A DNA stretch of 64,000 nt from Butyrivibrio sp. VCD2006 (lineage in GTDB: Bacteria; Bacillota; Clostridia; Lachnospirales; Lachnospiraceae), in NCBI RefSeq assembly GCF_000423925.1, contig NZ_AUIX01000022.1, forward strand, positions 1 through 64,000, written 5' to 3'. This document shows, one piece after another, positions 45,165 through 54,216 of the stretch. The notes under the pieces are model-generated. The model worked only from the letters and a program-made list of their open reading frames with translations. It was not told the DNA's origin and made no database searches. Numbering within the stretch: position 1 is the stretch's first letter; every line of letters starts with the position of its first letter. The translations under genes and the position numbers were made by a program.

Positions 45165-46064
45165 ATGACTAATAAGAAACAGATTCTAACTGCCTGGCTA
45201 TGCCTTTTGCCGGCAATCATATTTTTAGGTGCATTCCTTGTCTATCCGATGATAGATGTATTTGTGTACTCCTTTGAGGAAGGCTATAACTTTGCATCCC
45301 AGAATTATTTTGGGATTGGTATTTATAATTACTCTTATGTTTTGCACGACCCATATTTTATTCAGGCGCTTAAGAACACTTTCCTTATTGTGCTTATTAC
45401 AGTGCCGCTATCTACAGGGATAGCATTGATTATTTCCATAGCTTTAAGCTCGATTGGGAAGCTCAGAGAGCTTTTTCAGACAATCTATTTCCTGCCCTAT
45501 GTGACCAATACACTGGCCGTAGGACTGGTTTTCATGATCCTGTTCCAAAAAACGGCCTACACGGACGGAATGGTAAACGCACTTATAAATGTCTTTGGCG
45601 GAGAGAGCATCGACTTTATCGATGGACCTTATGCGGCAAAAATGTTTGTAATGTGCTTTTACACTATCTGGGTAGTATTACCGTTTAAGATACTGATTCT
45701 CACCAGCAATCTGGCATCGGTGGATCCGATTTATTACAAGGCAGCTCAGATAGATGCTACTCCAAAGTGGAGGATCTTTTTCAAGATTACGCTTCCAATG
45801 ATTTCCCCTATGATTTTTTATCTTGTAATCACCGGATTCATTGGCGCGTTTAAAGCATACAGCGATGAGGTTGCACTTTTCGGAACTGACCTTAACGCCG
45901 CGGGAATGAATACAATTGTTGGTTATATCTATGACATGCTTTACGGTAACAGCGGAGGCTATCCTTCCTACGCATCGGCAGCAGCCATTATCCTGTTTGC
46001 AATTGTGTTCACGATAACTGTAATTAATCTTCTTGTGAGTGAGAAGACAGTATATTATCAGTAA
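45165..46064 (+). CDS. CUT1-type sugar ABC transporter permease (MalF/UgpA-like)
   Basis: 299 residues, six membrane helices (starting LTAWLCLLPAIIFLGAFLVY). The EAA loop is present as YYKAAQIDATPKWRIFFKITLP (about residues 187-208), the contact site for the ATPase. Six bases follow the ATPase stop; gaggagg lies somewhat far upstream, so coupling to the ATPase gene is likely. It forms a heterodimer with the next permease. An unusually large hydrophilic loop lies around residues 28-55. Confidence 0.92.
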   Translation: MTNKKQILTAWLCLLPAIIFLGAFLVYPMIDVFVYSFEEGYNFASQNYFGIGIYNYSYVLHDPYFIQALKNTFLIVLITVPLSTGIALIISIALSSIGKLRELFQTIYFLPYVTNTLAVGLVFMILFQKTAYTDGMVNALINVFGGESIDFIDGPYAAKMFVMCFYTIWVVLPFKILILTSNLASVDPIYYKAAQIDATPKWRIFFKITLPMISPMIFYLVITGFIGAFKAYSDEVALFGTDLNAAGMNTIVGYIYDMLYGNSGGYPSYASAAAIILFAIVFTITVINLLVSEKTVYYQ

Positions 46065-46093
46065 ACATTTGATTTATCTATTTGCAAAAAATA

Positions 46094-46112
46094 TGCCTTC
46101 CTTTTGGAAGGA
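46094..46112 (+). repeat. Mini-hairpin of the palindromic family
   Basis: atgccttcc-tttt-ggaagg, a shortened first hairpin, preceding full copy I by about 20 bases; the same atatgcc lead-in occurs before copies D and H. Confidence 0.6.
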
Positions 46113-46131
46113 TGAAGAAATAATTATTTAT

Positions 46132-46178
46132 GCCTTCCCCCTCTGGGGGAAGGTGGCTGCGCAGCAGCCGGATGAGGG
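46132..46178 (+). repeat. Dispersed palindromic leader element, short form (copy I)
   Basis: ccttccccc-tct-gggggaagg, ggctgc-gca-gcagcc, ggatgaggg, four bases before the permease ATG. It lies inside a transporter operon, between two permease genes. Confidence 0.92.
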
Positions 46179-46182
46179 CCAC

Positions 46183-47058
46183 ATGCAAGACAACATAGAC
46201 TACGAAAAAATCGAAGCCCGCGATAGGGCAGGAAAAATAACCCAGGGAATCGTAAAATATACATTCCTCACATTCTGGGCATTAATAGTTCTGTTCCCTT
46301 TTTACTGGATGATTCTCACATCCTTTAAAAGCTACAGTTCCTACAATAGTGAGTATGTGCCGAGACTTATCATAACTTCACCCACTATTCAGAACTATGT
46401 GAGTGCATTTACGGAAGTGACACTGGGAAGATATCTGATAAACACAGCGATTTTCACAATCATCACAACAGCCATTATGCTGGTTATTGTGGTTTTGTCG
46501 GCATTTGCATTTTCAAGACTTGAATTCCCGGGGAAAAATCTCGTATTTGCTCTCTTTTTATCGCTGATGATGATTCCCAATGAGCTTGTTATCATAACTA
46601 ATTATGTTACGATCACAGACCTTAATATGCGCAATTCCTATCAGGGTCTGGTACTTCCGTCCGTAATCTCGGTTTTCTACATTTATCTGCTAAAAGAGAA
46701 CTTTGAGCAGATTCCCGATGAGCTGTATAAGGCAGCAAAGGTTGACGGCACAAGTGACATGAGATTTTTATGGCGTGTCATGATTCCAATCTCTAAGCCA
46801 ACTATTATCACCATTACCATCTTGAAGGTAATTGAGTGCTGGAATTCCTATGTGTGGCCTCGTCTTATCACCGATGATTCCAACTATTTCCTCGTTTCCA
46901 ACGGTATTCAGGAGATACGTGAAAACGGTTTTGGACGCGAAAATATACCCGCCATGATGGCAGCAGTGGTTGCGATTTCAGTGCCGCTGATGATACTCTT
47001 CCTAGTTTTCAGAAAGAAGATTATGGCCGGAGTTGCAAGAGGAGGTACGAAGGGATGA
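46183..47058 (+). CDS. CUT1-type sugar ABC transporter permease (MalG/UgpE-like)
   Basis: 291 residues from ATG 46183, which lies four bases after the ggatgaggg of copy I. An in-frame extension to 46039 would overlap the previous permease and is rejected. Six membrane helices, starting GIVKYTFLTFWALIVLFPFY; EAA loop ELYKAAKVDGTSDMRFLWRV (about 183-202). Partner of the upstream permease. The stop overlaps the binding-protein start by four bases (ATGA). Confidence 0.93.
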   Translation: MQDNIDYEKIEARDRAGKITQGIVKYTFLTFWALIVLFPFYWMILTSFKSYSSYNSEYVPRLIITSPTIQNYVSAFTEVTLGRYLINTAIFTIITTAIMLVIVVLSAFAFSRLEFPGKNLVFALFLSLMMIPNELVIITNYVTITDLNMRNSYQGLVLPSVISVFYIYLLKENFEQIPDELYKAAKVDGTSDMRFLWRVMIPISKPTIITITILKVIECWNSYVWPRLITDDSNYFLVSNGIQEIRENGFGRENIPAMMAAVVAISVPLMILFLVFRKKIMAGVARGGTKG

Positions 47059-48716
47059 TGCCGAATTTGCTAAGCGGGGTATTCAGGAAAAAAGTCGCAA
47101 AAACACTCTTTTCATTTGGAATGGCTGCTACGATGATTGCCGGATCGCTTTCTCTTACAGCCTGCCATGGCAGTAAGGAGGAAAGAGGTTTTGATATTCC
47201 GGAAGCTTTTGATGAGAGTAAAAAGATAGAGCTTACATTCTGGGCTAAGAACGACACAAATAAGACCCAGACCAAGATTTATGAAAGAGCCATAAGCGAT
47301 TTTGAGAAGCTTTACCCTAATATAGATGTCACGATCCGTCTGTACACGGACTATGGAAAAATCTACAACGATGTAATAACCAATATCTCCACGAATACAA
47401 CGCCAAATGTCTGCATTACGTATCCTGATCATATTGCTACATATATGATGGGCGCCGATACTGTGGTACCGCTTGATGATCTTTTCGCAGATGAAAAGTA
47501 TGGTCTTGGAGGAAGCGAGCTGAAATTTGATGGCCCCACAAAGGAAGAGATAGTTCCTGAGTTTTTGTTTGAATGTATGATTGGTCAGAATCATTATGCC
47601 GTTCCATATATGCGCTCCACTGAGGCATGTTACGTGAATAAGGATTATGTGGAAAAGCTTGGCTTCGAGATGCCTGAGGTGCTTACATGGGATTTTGTAT
47701 GGGAGGTTTCTGAGGCAGCACTTGAAAAAAATGAAGACGGAACCTTCAAGCTGAATGGGCAGAAGGTGCTGATACCTTTTATTTACAAGTCCACAGATAA
47801 CATGATGATCCAGATGCTTAAGCAGCAGGGTAAGGAGTATTCCAATTCAAACGGTGATATAGGCCTATTTAGCGATGATACTAAAGAAAACCTCAAGAAC
47901 ATAGCACAGCATGCGAAAACCGGTGCTTTTTCCACCTTTAAGATATCCGGTTATCCCGCAAATTTCCTGAATGCGGGTCAATGCATTTTCGCTGTGGATT
48001 CGACAGCTGGTTCCACATGGATGGGAACCAATGCACCGCTTTGTGATATTGCGCAAGACAAGATAGTTGATTTTGAGACAGTGGTTTATCCGGTGCCACA
48101 GGTTGTGCCAAAGGAAGCACCTGTTACAGACGGCAGACCAAGATATGCCATGATATCTCAGGGTCCCTCGATTTGTATTTTCAACAAGTCTGATCCGCAG
48201 GTAGTGCTTGCTTCCTGGCTTTTTGCGCAGTATATGCTCACAAATGATGTTCAGATGGCTTATGCGCAGACAGAAGGTTATGTTCCTGTAACCACCAAGG
48301 CTCAGAAGTCTGACGAATATGTGGATTACTTAAGCAGAGCGGGAGAGGACAACAGCGCACACTATGATGTAAAAATCGCTGCGACAAAGCTTCTTCTTGA
48401 TAACCAGAGATATACATTTGTAACCAGTGTATTCAATGGCTCCACGTCTCTTAGGGATGCAGCGGGCTCGCTGATTGAGAATGTCACCAAGGCTGTGCGC
48501 AGAAAGAAGAATGTGGATGATGAATATATAGATAAGCTTTATGATGATACACGAAGCCTTTATCATCTGGATTCTACAGGAGCAGTCACAGCAGGAAAAG
48601 CCGAGCTTGGACCGCTTCCGGAAATATCCAAATGGCTTATAAGAATTTTAGTCGGAGTTTGGATCATTATCGCTGTATATTATTTTTCATTCAGGAAAAA
48701 TGAAGCAGATAAATAA
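47055..48716 (+). CDS. Extracellular sugar-binding protein with extra C-terminal membrane anchor
   Basis: 553 residues, preceded by ggaggtacgaaggg. Signal peptide with lipobox-like LTAC (Cys36), then a family 1 binding fold (UgpB/MalE class; KKIELTFWAKNDTNKTQTKI, DFEKLYPNIDVTIRLYTDYG, TTPNVCITYPDH, YAVPYMRSTEACYVNKDYV). Residues about 527-545 (WLIRILVGVWIIIAVYYFS) form a membrane helix with a short basic cytoplasmic tail, an addition not seen in typical UgpB. The protein thus seems anchored at both ends. Last gene of the importer operon; ligand unknown, probably an oligosaccharide or glycerol-phosphate-type compound. Confidence 0.87.
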   Translation: MMPNLLSGVFRKKVAKTLFSFGMAATMIAGSLSLTACHGSKEERGFDIPEAFDESKKIELTFWAKNDTNKTQTKIYERAISDFEKLYPNIDVTIRLYTDYGKIYNDVITNISTNTTPNVCITYPDHIATYMMGADTVVPLDDLFADEKYGLGGSELKFDGPTKEEIVPEFLFECMIGQNHYAVPYMRSTEACYVNKDYVEKLGFEMPEVLTWDFVWEVSEAALEKNEDGTFKLNGQKVLIPFIYKSTDNMMIQMLKQQGKEYSNSNGDIGLFSDDTKENLKNIAQHAKTGAFSTFKISGYPANFLNAGQCIFAVDSTAGSTWMGTNAPLCDIAQDKIVDFETVVYPVPQVVPKEAPVTDGRPRYAMISQGPSICIFNKSDPQVVLASWLFAQYMLTNDVQMAYAQTEGYVPVTTKAQKSDEYVDYLSRAGEDNSAHYDVKIAATKLLLDNQRYTFVTSVFNGSTSLRDAAGSLIENVTKAVRRKKNVDDEYIDKLYDDTRSLYHLDSTGAVTAGKAELGPLPEISKWLIRILVGVWIIIAVYYFSFRKNEADK

Positions 48717-48848
48717 GAAAATAGTTTTTTTCAAAATAATGGTGTATAATAATCCGCGATAATGTTAACGGCAGTACGCCAAAAGCTGATATGGAATTAT
48801 TGTAAATTCAGCTGGATTGGTCATCTGCCTTTACAGGAGGAAAAAATT

Positions 48849-49769
48849 ATGAAAAATAAGACTATCGCTACATTGTTAGCAGTTGCATTCGCAGTTAGCA
48901 TGATCGGATGCGGCAACGCAAAGACAGAGGCTCCCGCTGAGGCACCTGCAACAGCTGAGAGCACAGAGGAAGCTGCAGAGGCAGTTGAAGAAACTACTGA
49001 AGAAGCAGCTGAGGAGACAACTGAGGAAGAAACAGCAGAGGAAGAGACAGCAGAGGAGACTACAGAAGAAGAGACAGCAGAGGAAGAGACTGCTGAAGAG
49101 AGCGATGCTGCTGCAGGCGAGGTTATGACACACGACGATTTCATCGCAGCTGAGCTTGAGTCAGAGGTTACTGTTGAGACTTATGTACAGGCTAAGCAGG
49201 GCTGGTGGGAGAACGACGGCGTAGGCGTTGCTACTTTCTATACACAGGCTGAGGACGGTGCATATTTCCTTTACAACATGCCTTGCTCTGAGGAGGATTA
49301 CGAGAAGCTTACTCAGGGAACAAAGATTAAGGTAACAGGCTTTAAGTCTGAGTGGTCCGGTGAGGTTGAGATTGTTGATGCTACATACGAGATCGAGGAT
49401 GGAAACTATGTTGCTGAAGCAACAGACATCACAGCTGATCTTGCAAGCGATTCTGTAATTGATCATCAGAACGAGTTTGTAGCTTTCACAGATATGACTG
49501 TTGAGCCCAGCACAGATGCTGAAGGAAACGAAGTAGCTTTCCTTTACAACTATGATGGTTCAGGTTCACAGGGTGATGACCTTTACTTCAATGTTTCTGC
49601 TGATGGCAAGACTTATACATTTACTGTTGAGTCTTATCTCTGCGACAAGGATTCAGATGTTTATAAGGCTGTTGAGGCTCTGAACGTTGGCGACAAGGTA
49701 GATATGGAAGGCTTCCTTTACTGGTATGAGGGCGTTAACCCCCACATCACAAAGGTTACTGTTAAGTAA
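48849..49769 (+). CDS. Lipoprotein with acidic repeat linker
   Basis: 306 residues from ATG 48849 (acaggagg upstream); the frame extends to 48762 without a ribosome-binding site. Lipobox MIGC (Cys21). A linker of about 65 residues of imperfect TTEEETAEEE repeats follows, then two beta-rich segments that look like paired OB-fold-like domains (TYVQAKQGWWENDGVG and YFNVSADGKTYTFTVES, each ending with a GxKI/GDKV xxxG segment). The domain repeats once: about 100-200 and 210-306. I do not know its function; surface or periplasmic ligand binding is plausible. Terminator downstream. Confidence 0.75.
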   Translation: MKNKTIATLLAVAFAVSMIGCGNAKTEAPAEAPATAESTEEAAEAVEETTEEAAEETTEEETAEEETAEETTEEETAEEETAEESDAAAGEVMTHDDFIAAELESEVTVETYVQAKQGWWENDGVGVATFYTQAEDGAYFLYNMPCSEEDYEKLTQGTKIKVTGFKSEWSGEVEIVDATYEIEDGNYVAEATDITADLASDSVIDHQNEFVAFTDMTVEPSTDAEGNEVAFLYNYDGSGSQGDDLYFNVSADGKTYTFTVESYLCDKDSDVYKAVEALNVGDKVDMEGFLYWYEGVNPHITKVTVK

Positions 49770-49860
49770 TCATTCCGTTAAACAGTCGAGGCTTTGATGG
49801 GGATAAAACAGGATCAGGGCTAAGGAAGATTTAATAGAAATTAAATAGAATTAGGTATTT

Positions 49861-49894
49861 AAAGGCGCTATCATAATAATGGTAGCGCCTTTTT
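49861..49894 (+). terminator. Rho-independent terminator
   Basis: aaaggcgctatc / ggtagcgccttt with an ataataat loop and T-rich tail, after the acidic lipoprotein gene. Confidence 0.92.
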
Positions 49895-49966
49895 GCGTTA
49901 TTGCTAATTCGCAACAGGTTTTTTCTTGAAATGCAATTTTTGACTGTGAGTATGGAGATTATGCAC

Positions 49967-51040
49967 ATGAGGATCTTGTCAGCCGGGAAAATTAAAAGAT
50001 TTCTTTCGCTCATTCTGGTTTTTGCTATGACAGCATTTATGCTTTTTGGGTGCGCATCTTCTTCAGGCAGAAATGATAGCATAAAGCTTAAAAGAGAGCT
50101 CTATGTAGGCTTTGCGCAGGTAGGGCATGAATCTGACTGGAGATCAGCTGAAACAAATTCTGTTAAAGAGGCGCTTAGTAAAGAGAATGGGATTACACTG
50201 GAGCTGGTTGACTGTGACAATGATATTGATGTCCAGCGCGAGGCGATTCTCGACTTTATTGAAAAGGGAGTTGATTACATTCTCATTGCTCCTATAGTAT
50301 CTACGGGCTGGGATGATATACTCGAAAAGGCAGAGGACGCCGATATTCCTGTAATAGTAATTGACAGGACTATCGATGATTCCGAGAACTATGTCACATG
50401 GCTTGGATCGGAATTTACAGATGAAGGTCTGGCTGCCGGTGAATGGCTAAAGAGTTATGCGAATGAAAAAGGAATAAAGGAGATAAACATTCTGGAGGTA
50501 ACAGGAAATAAGGGTTCCTCAGCTGAGAATGGAAGAACAGCGGGTTTTCATAAATATATTGAGTATGAAGGCTGGAATATAATAGATTCGCTTGATGGCG
50601 AATTCACCGAGGAAGGCGGAAAACGCATCATGGACCTGTTCTGTGAGGAATATGAAGGACAGTTTAATGTGATAGTATCTCAGAATGACAACATGGCTTT
50701 TGGAATAATGGAAAGTCTTGATGCCCATGGCATCAGCTATGGAGTTGGGGGAGATGTCATAATTATTTCGTTTGATGCCTGTACCGCAGGGCTTAAGAAA
50801 GTGCTGGACGGGTCGATTAACGCAGATTTTCAGTGCAATCCACTTCAGGGACCTGATTGTCTTAAGCTTATATCGGATTTGGAAAATGGCATAGAAGTAC
50901 AGCCGGAAACAACTATGAGCGAGACCTGGTACGCCGCTGAGGACATAATTCCATCGATAACATACTTCAACAGCATGGGCGAGGAAGTGACTGAGCCTAT
51001 AGTGGTTGTGGATGAAAAAGCGGTTGAGGATGCTTATTAG
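49967..51040 (+). CDS. YtfQ-like sugar-binding lipoprotein, orphan
   Basis: 357 residues from ATG 49967 (ggag nine bases upstream); ATGs at 49952 and 49961 in frame are also possible. Lipobox LFGC. The start of the mature protein, YVGFAQVGHESDWRSAETNS, is characteristic of YtfQ-type galactofuranose-binding proteins, followed by ILIAPIVSTGWDDIL, IPVIVIDRTID and VIVSQNDNMAFG. No ytfR, ytfT or yjfF genes are nearby, so it is either an orphan partner of a distant transporter or a sensory binding protein. It lies between two terminators, so it is monocistronic. Confidence 0.85.
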   Translation: MRILSAGKIKRFLSLILVFAMTAFMLFGCASSSGRNDSIKLKRELYVGFAQVGHESDWRSAETNSVKEALSKENGITLELVDCDNDIDVQREAILDFIEKGVDYILIAPIVSTGWDDILEKAEDADIPVIVIDRTIDDSENYVTWLGSEFTDEGLAAGEWLKSYANEKGIKEINILEVTGNKGSSAENGRTAGFHKYIEYEGWNIIDSLDGEFTEEGGKRIMDLFCEEYEGQFNVIVSQNDNMAFGIMESLDAHGISYGVGGDVIIISFDACTAGLKKVLDGSINADFQCNPLQGPDCLKLISDLENGIEVQPETTMSETWYAAEDIIPSITYFNSMGEEVTEPIVVVDEKAVEDAY

Positions 51041-51055
51041 AGTGTTGACGATAAA

Positions 51056-51086
51056 GAGCTGCAACAAAACGTTGCAGCTCATTTTT
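51056..51086. terminator. Bidirectional rho-independent terminator
   Basis: gagctgcaac (51056-51065) pairs with gttgcagctc (51071-51080), followed by attttta. It also ends the convergent minus-strand gene, whose stop lies at its edge. Confidence 0.9.
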
Positions 51087-51897
51087 ATGCTCTGCTGTAT
51101 GCTGAGCGAAGTCTTGAGTTATAAGAAGCTCTGTTATCAATATTTCTCATGTGCGATTCTATGCTGTGAGAATCTCCTGCTCCCGAAGAAGCAGCAGATG
51201 TAGTCATAAGATCATCTGAGAGACTTGCGAGCATCTCTCTTAGAAGAGAGCCCTGTCCCTGATATGATGAAATTACGTTGTCTTCATCAGAAGTATCCTC
51301 CAGTGCTGAAGAGAGAGCACTTGTTCCAAGAGAATTATCCAGAAGTGACTTGTAGTTAGAATAGCTGCTTATAGCGGAAAGCGCTGAATCCTGAAGTGAA
51401 CTCAGTGCAGAATTGCCATTATCATCTTCCGTGCCTACTGCGAGGTCGGAGAAAAGACCTGATGTAAAATCAGCGTTGTCAGTAAGAGTATTATCCAGGG
51501 AATCCTTCATCATAGCAGTGTAGAGGTAGTTTTGAAGAATCAGATTACTCCTGGCTTCACCATCAGCAGTGCCATCAGATGCTGCACCTGCGATACCAAT
51601 GAGTCTGTCCCTGGCCTCTTCTGCCAGTTCGCTGGCTATGGTCTCGGCAGAATCTTCAGAGGCAGCTGTCTGTCCTAAAAGATCCGATTTCATGACCATT
51701 CCGAGGATGCTTGAAAAGGAATTTGCGCTTGCAAGAGCGCTGGTGGAATCAGAGACATCAAGAGAGCTTCCGAGACTGGCTAATGCAGAAGCACTGCCAA
51801 GGCTGGAAGTTCCGCTAAGTAATCCCCCTGATAATGAATTCAATGATGTAAGATTACTGTAATTTGAAACAACCGAAGAAAGATAATCGTAGTCCAT
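51085..51897 (-). CDS. Ser/Ala/Leu-rich protein of unknown function
   Basis: 270 residues from the ATG at 51897 (minus strand), preceded by ggggggag; a further in-frame extension to 51975 is less likely. MDYDYLSSVVSNYSNLTSLN begins a low-complexity Ser/Leu/Ala/Gly stretch of about 80 residues; the rest is helical, including SNLILQNYLYTAMMKDSLDN and EARDRLIGIAG. No signal peptide, membrane helix or cysteine. Composition resembles flagellar or export-associated helical proteins, and the neighbour is a chemoreceptor, but I recognise no family and assign no function. A perfect acttttttcatcaaaaaagt inverted repeat lies just upstream. Confidence 0.65.
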   Translation of the reverse strand: MDYDYLSSVVSNYSNLTSLNSLSGGLLSGTSSLGSASALASLGSSLDVSDSTSALASANSFSSILGMVMKSDLLGQTAASEDSAETIASELAEEARDRLIGIAGAASDGTADGEARSNLILQNYLYTAMMKDSLDNTLTDNADFTSGLFSDLAVGTEDDNGNSALSSLQDSALSAISSYSNYKSLLDNSLGTSALSSALEDTSDEDNVISSYQGQGSLLREMLASLSDDLMTTSAASSGAGDSHSIESHMRNIDNRASYNSRLRSAYSRA

Positions 51898-52059
51898 GAC
51901 TCCCCCCAAAAAACTTTTTTCATCAAAAAAGTGATCCATCCCCGAAAAATCGTAGAACGACTGTAACAAACACAAAGCACAATATATAGTATGTACTTAA
52001 ATATATTATACCATAAATATGGTGTTGCGGAATGAAAAATTGGGATAATAAGATAAAAT

Positions 52060-52093
52060 AAAAAAGGCAGAAACCATAGCCGGTTCCTGCCTT
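52060..52093 (-). terminator. Rho-independent terminator of the chemoreceptor gene
   Basis: On the minus strand aaggcaggaacc pairs with ggtttctgcctt (one mismatch), followed by a run of Ts. Confidence 0.88.
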
Positions 52094-52134
52094 GATTTAT
52101 TATATTTAGGGGATTGCGATCAATAATATGGGTA

Positions 52135-53934
52135 TTACAGATTCACAAATATACTTGTGCTCTGGTTAAGTCTCTCTGTTACCTTGTTGTTGTCAAGCAT
52201 AGCATTGTCGATGCCCTGAATCTCGCCTACGATTTCAGTGGAGTTCGATGCGGAAAGACCAATGGCTTCTGTACTCTGCTTAACTGATTCTGTGATGGAT
52301 TCAACGGAATCAGCCATGCGATCCATGATGGTGTTAAGGTTATCTGCTTTGTCTGAGAATTTTCCAAGCATATCGTCCATCATGATAGCTGCCTGTTCAT
52401 ATTTGTCACCGGTTTCAACGAAAGCATCATAATCGGATATAACGGTATTGTTGATGAAATCGATAACCTCCAGAGCGTTGTTTGAAAGGCTCTTAACAGC
52501 AGAAGTTACTTCGTTACTGATAACCTGGATATTGCCGGCAGTCTGGCGGCTGTTTTCGGCAAGTGCGCTGATTTCTTCAGCTACGACTGCAAAGCCCTTA
52601 CCGGCTTCTCCTGCTCTTGCAGCCTCAATAGATGCGTTGAGGGCCAGAAGGTTAGTCTGGGAAGCGATATCCAAAATGACATTTGTAAGCTCGTTGATCT
52701 GTGATACTTTTTCGCTATCCTTAACAGAAATCTGAAGAACCTCGTTAAGCTCTGTGATCTTGGCGCCGGTGTTTTCTTTCTTCTGCGTTGCGGCAACCTT
52801 GATCTCATCAGCCTCTGTCTTGATCGAAACTGCTGTCTGTGCACCTTCAGCTGCTTCTTTTCTAATGTCGTCTGCTGCATCCTTGACTTCGTCAAGTCTC
52901 TCGGTGATCTGGTCAGCCGTGGTTGAAACTGTATCCATGCTTGCAGAGAGCTCCTGCAAAGCAGCAGAAGTATTTGTGATGTTATCACTTGCTTTCTGAA
53001 TCTGATCAGTCATTTCATCTGCTGAGGATGTAAGGACATCGGCGCCGTCTTTTACATCGCGGATGATTCCCTGAAGGGTGCTTATGAACTGATTGATTCC
53101 ATCTGTGATGGACCACAGCTCAGTTTTGGTTTCGGTCTGAATGCGGGCGGTAAGGTCACCTTTTCCTGCATTTATATTATCGATAATCGCGCCTACTTCG
53201 CTCGAGATGGCATTGATCTTGCGGCTTATTCTTGTGATGCTGAGGACAAGTCCTGCAAGAATGAATAATATGATGAGAATGATGCCTATAACAGCATTTT
53301 TAACAGACGCGTTCAGTGTGAGCTGTAGATAATCACTAAGGCCGGTTGACAGGGATTGAATTGATGCTTCAGCGGCATCATAGCTTGCGTTTAGGCTTGT
53401 CATGTTTGGATAGTATGTTGATGAAAGAACCGCAAATGCAGGCTCCATATCTCTTGCCAGACAGCTCTCCATTATCGCGTTGGCGTCTGCAAGGAATGCA
53501 TTAAGTGAGCTCTCAAGCGCCGCGTACTGTTCTGGTCCTTCGGCAACCTGGGTTACCATAAGGCTTGTGCTAAGATATTCAGTAAGATCAGGAATTTCTG
53601 CCTCTGCAGCTTTCAGTGTATCAGCATAGCCTTGTAATGTCTCCGCATCTACGCTCTCCATGCTTGCTGCACCTATGAGAGCGCTAAGGCTGCCATCAAT
53701 CTGCAGAGTAGCTTGACGAAGTTTTCCTTCTGCTATCAAGGTATCAACCTCATTTGTGCTAGCCATAACAGCTGTAAACATCATGGTTTTCATACCATTG
53801 ACCATTACAATGGTCATGATTATTACGGCCACCAAAATTATGATATTAACGGCCATGTTCTGGAACAGGATTGTCTGGAAGAACCCGCCTTTTTGCGAAC
53901 TCATCTCGGTGGTTTCATTTCTCTCGTATGCCAT
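52135..53934 (-). CDS. Methyl-accepting chemotaxis protein
   Basis: 599 residues. Membrane helix 1 (about 27-46), a helical extracytoplasmic ligand domain (47-212), membrane helix 2 (about 214-233), HAMP (about 234-290), and a long cytoplasmic coiled coil. The hairpin tip reads [20 protein letters not shown] then [20 protein letters not shown], the universal receptor motif that contacts CheA/CheW. The ligand domain is of the four-helix type; ligand unknown. ggggaggcgaaaaaa precedes the start. A sigma-28-like promoter lies about 100 bases upstream, so it is probably expressed with motility genes. Confidence 0.95.
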   Translation of the reverse strand: MAYERNETTEMSSQKGGFFQTILFQNMAVNIIILVAVIIMTIVMVNGMKTMMFTAVMASTNEVDTLIAEGKLRQATLQIDGSLSALIGAASMESVDAETLQGYADTLKAAEAEIPDLTEYLSTSLMVTQVAEGPEQYAALESSLNAFLADANAIMESCLARDMEPAFAVLSSTYYPNMTSLNASYDAAEASIQSLSTGLSDYLQLTLNASVKNAVIGIILIILFILAGLVLSITRISRKINAISSEVGAIIDNINAGKGDLTARIQTETKTELWSITDGINQFISTLQGIIRDVKDGADVLTSSADEMTDQIQKASDNITNTSAALQELSASMDTVSTTADQITERLDEVKDAADDIRKEAAEGAQTAVSIKTEADEIKVAATQKKENTGAKITELNEVLQISVKDSEKVSQINELTNVILDIASQTNLLALNASIEAARAGEAGKGFAVVAEEISALAENSRQTAGNIQVISNEVTSAVKSLSNNALEVIDFINNTVISDYDAFVETGDKYEQAAIMMDDMLGKFSDKADNLNTIMDRMADSVESITESVKQSTEAIGLSASNSTEIVGEIQGIDNAMLDNNKVTERLNQSTSIFVNL

Positions 53935-54034
53935 TTTTTTCGCCTCCCCATAAGGTCAAAAAGAAAAGAGTATGGGTCTTTCACACAATTCCAAAAGAAT
54001 GAGCTAATGAACCATAATAGTTACTAGATATATT

Positions 54035-54060
54035 ATATCGCCTTATAGAAAACCAAATTA
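54035..54060 (-). promoter_or_regulatory. Sigma-28 (FliA/SigD)-type promoter of the chemoreceptor gene
   Basis: On the minus strand TAAT (-35; 54060-54057) and GGCGATAT (-10; 54042-54035), separated by 14 bases, compare with the flagellar sigma consensus TAAA and GCCGATAT (3/4 and 7/8 matches). The rest of the 53935-54216 gap holds only AT-rich sequence. Confidence 0.6.
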
Positions 54061-54216
54061 TAAAATAACAATAAAAAATCGAAAAAACGATAATAAAACG
54101 AAAGTAAAACAAACAGTTTTTTGATTTCTCAATGTGGATTACTACTATATCTAAATGTTAGGAATTAAGTTATTATAAATTTAGAGATAATTTCATTAGA
54201 GAAAAGAGATCAATTG

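Noticed and set aside
46039..46182. N-terminal extension of the second permease
   Set aside because: It overlaps the previous permease and runs through the leader element; the family length fits a start at 46183.
48821..49144. Minus-strand Ser/Val-rich ORF
   Set aside because: It is the antisense of the acidic repeat linker of the lipoprotein gene.
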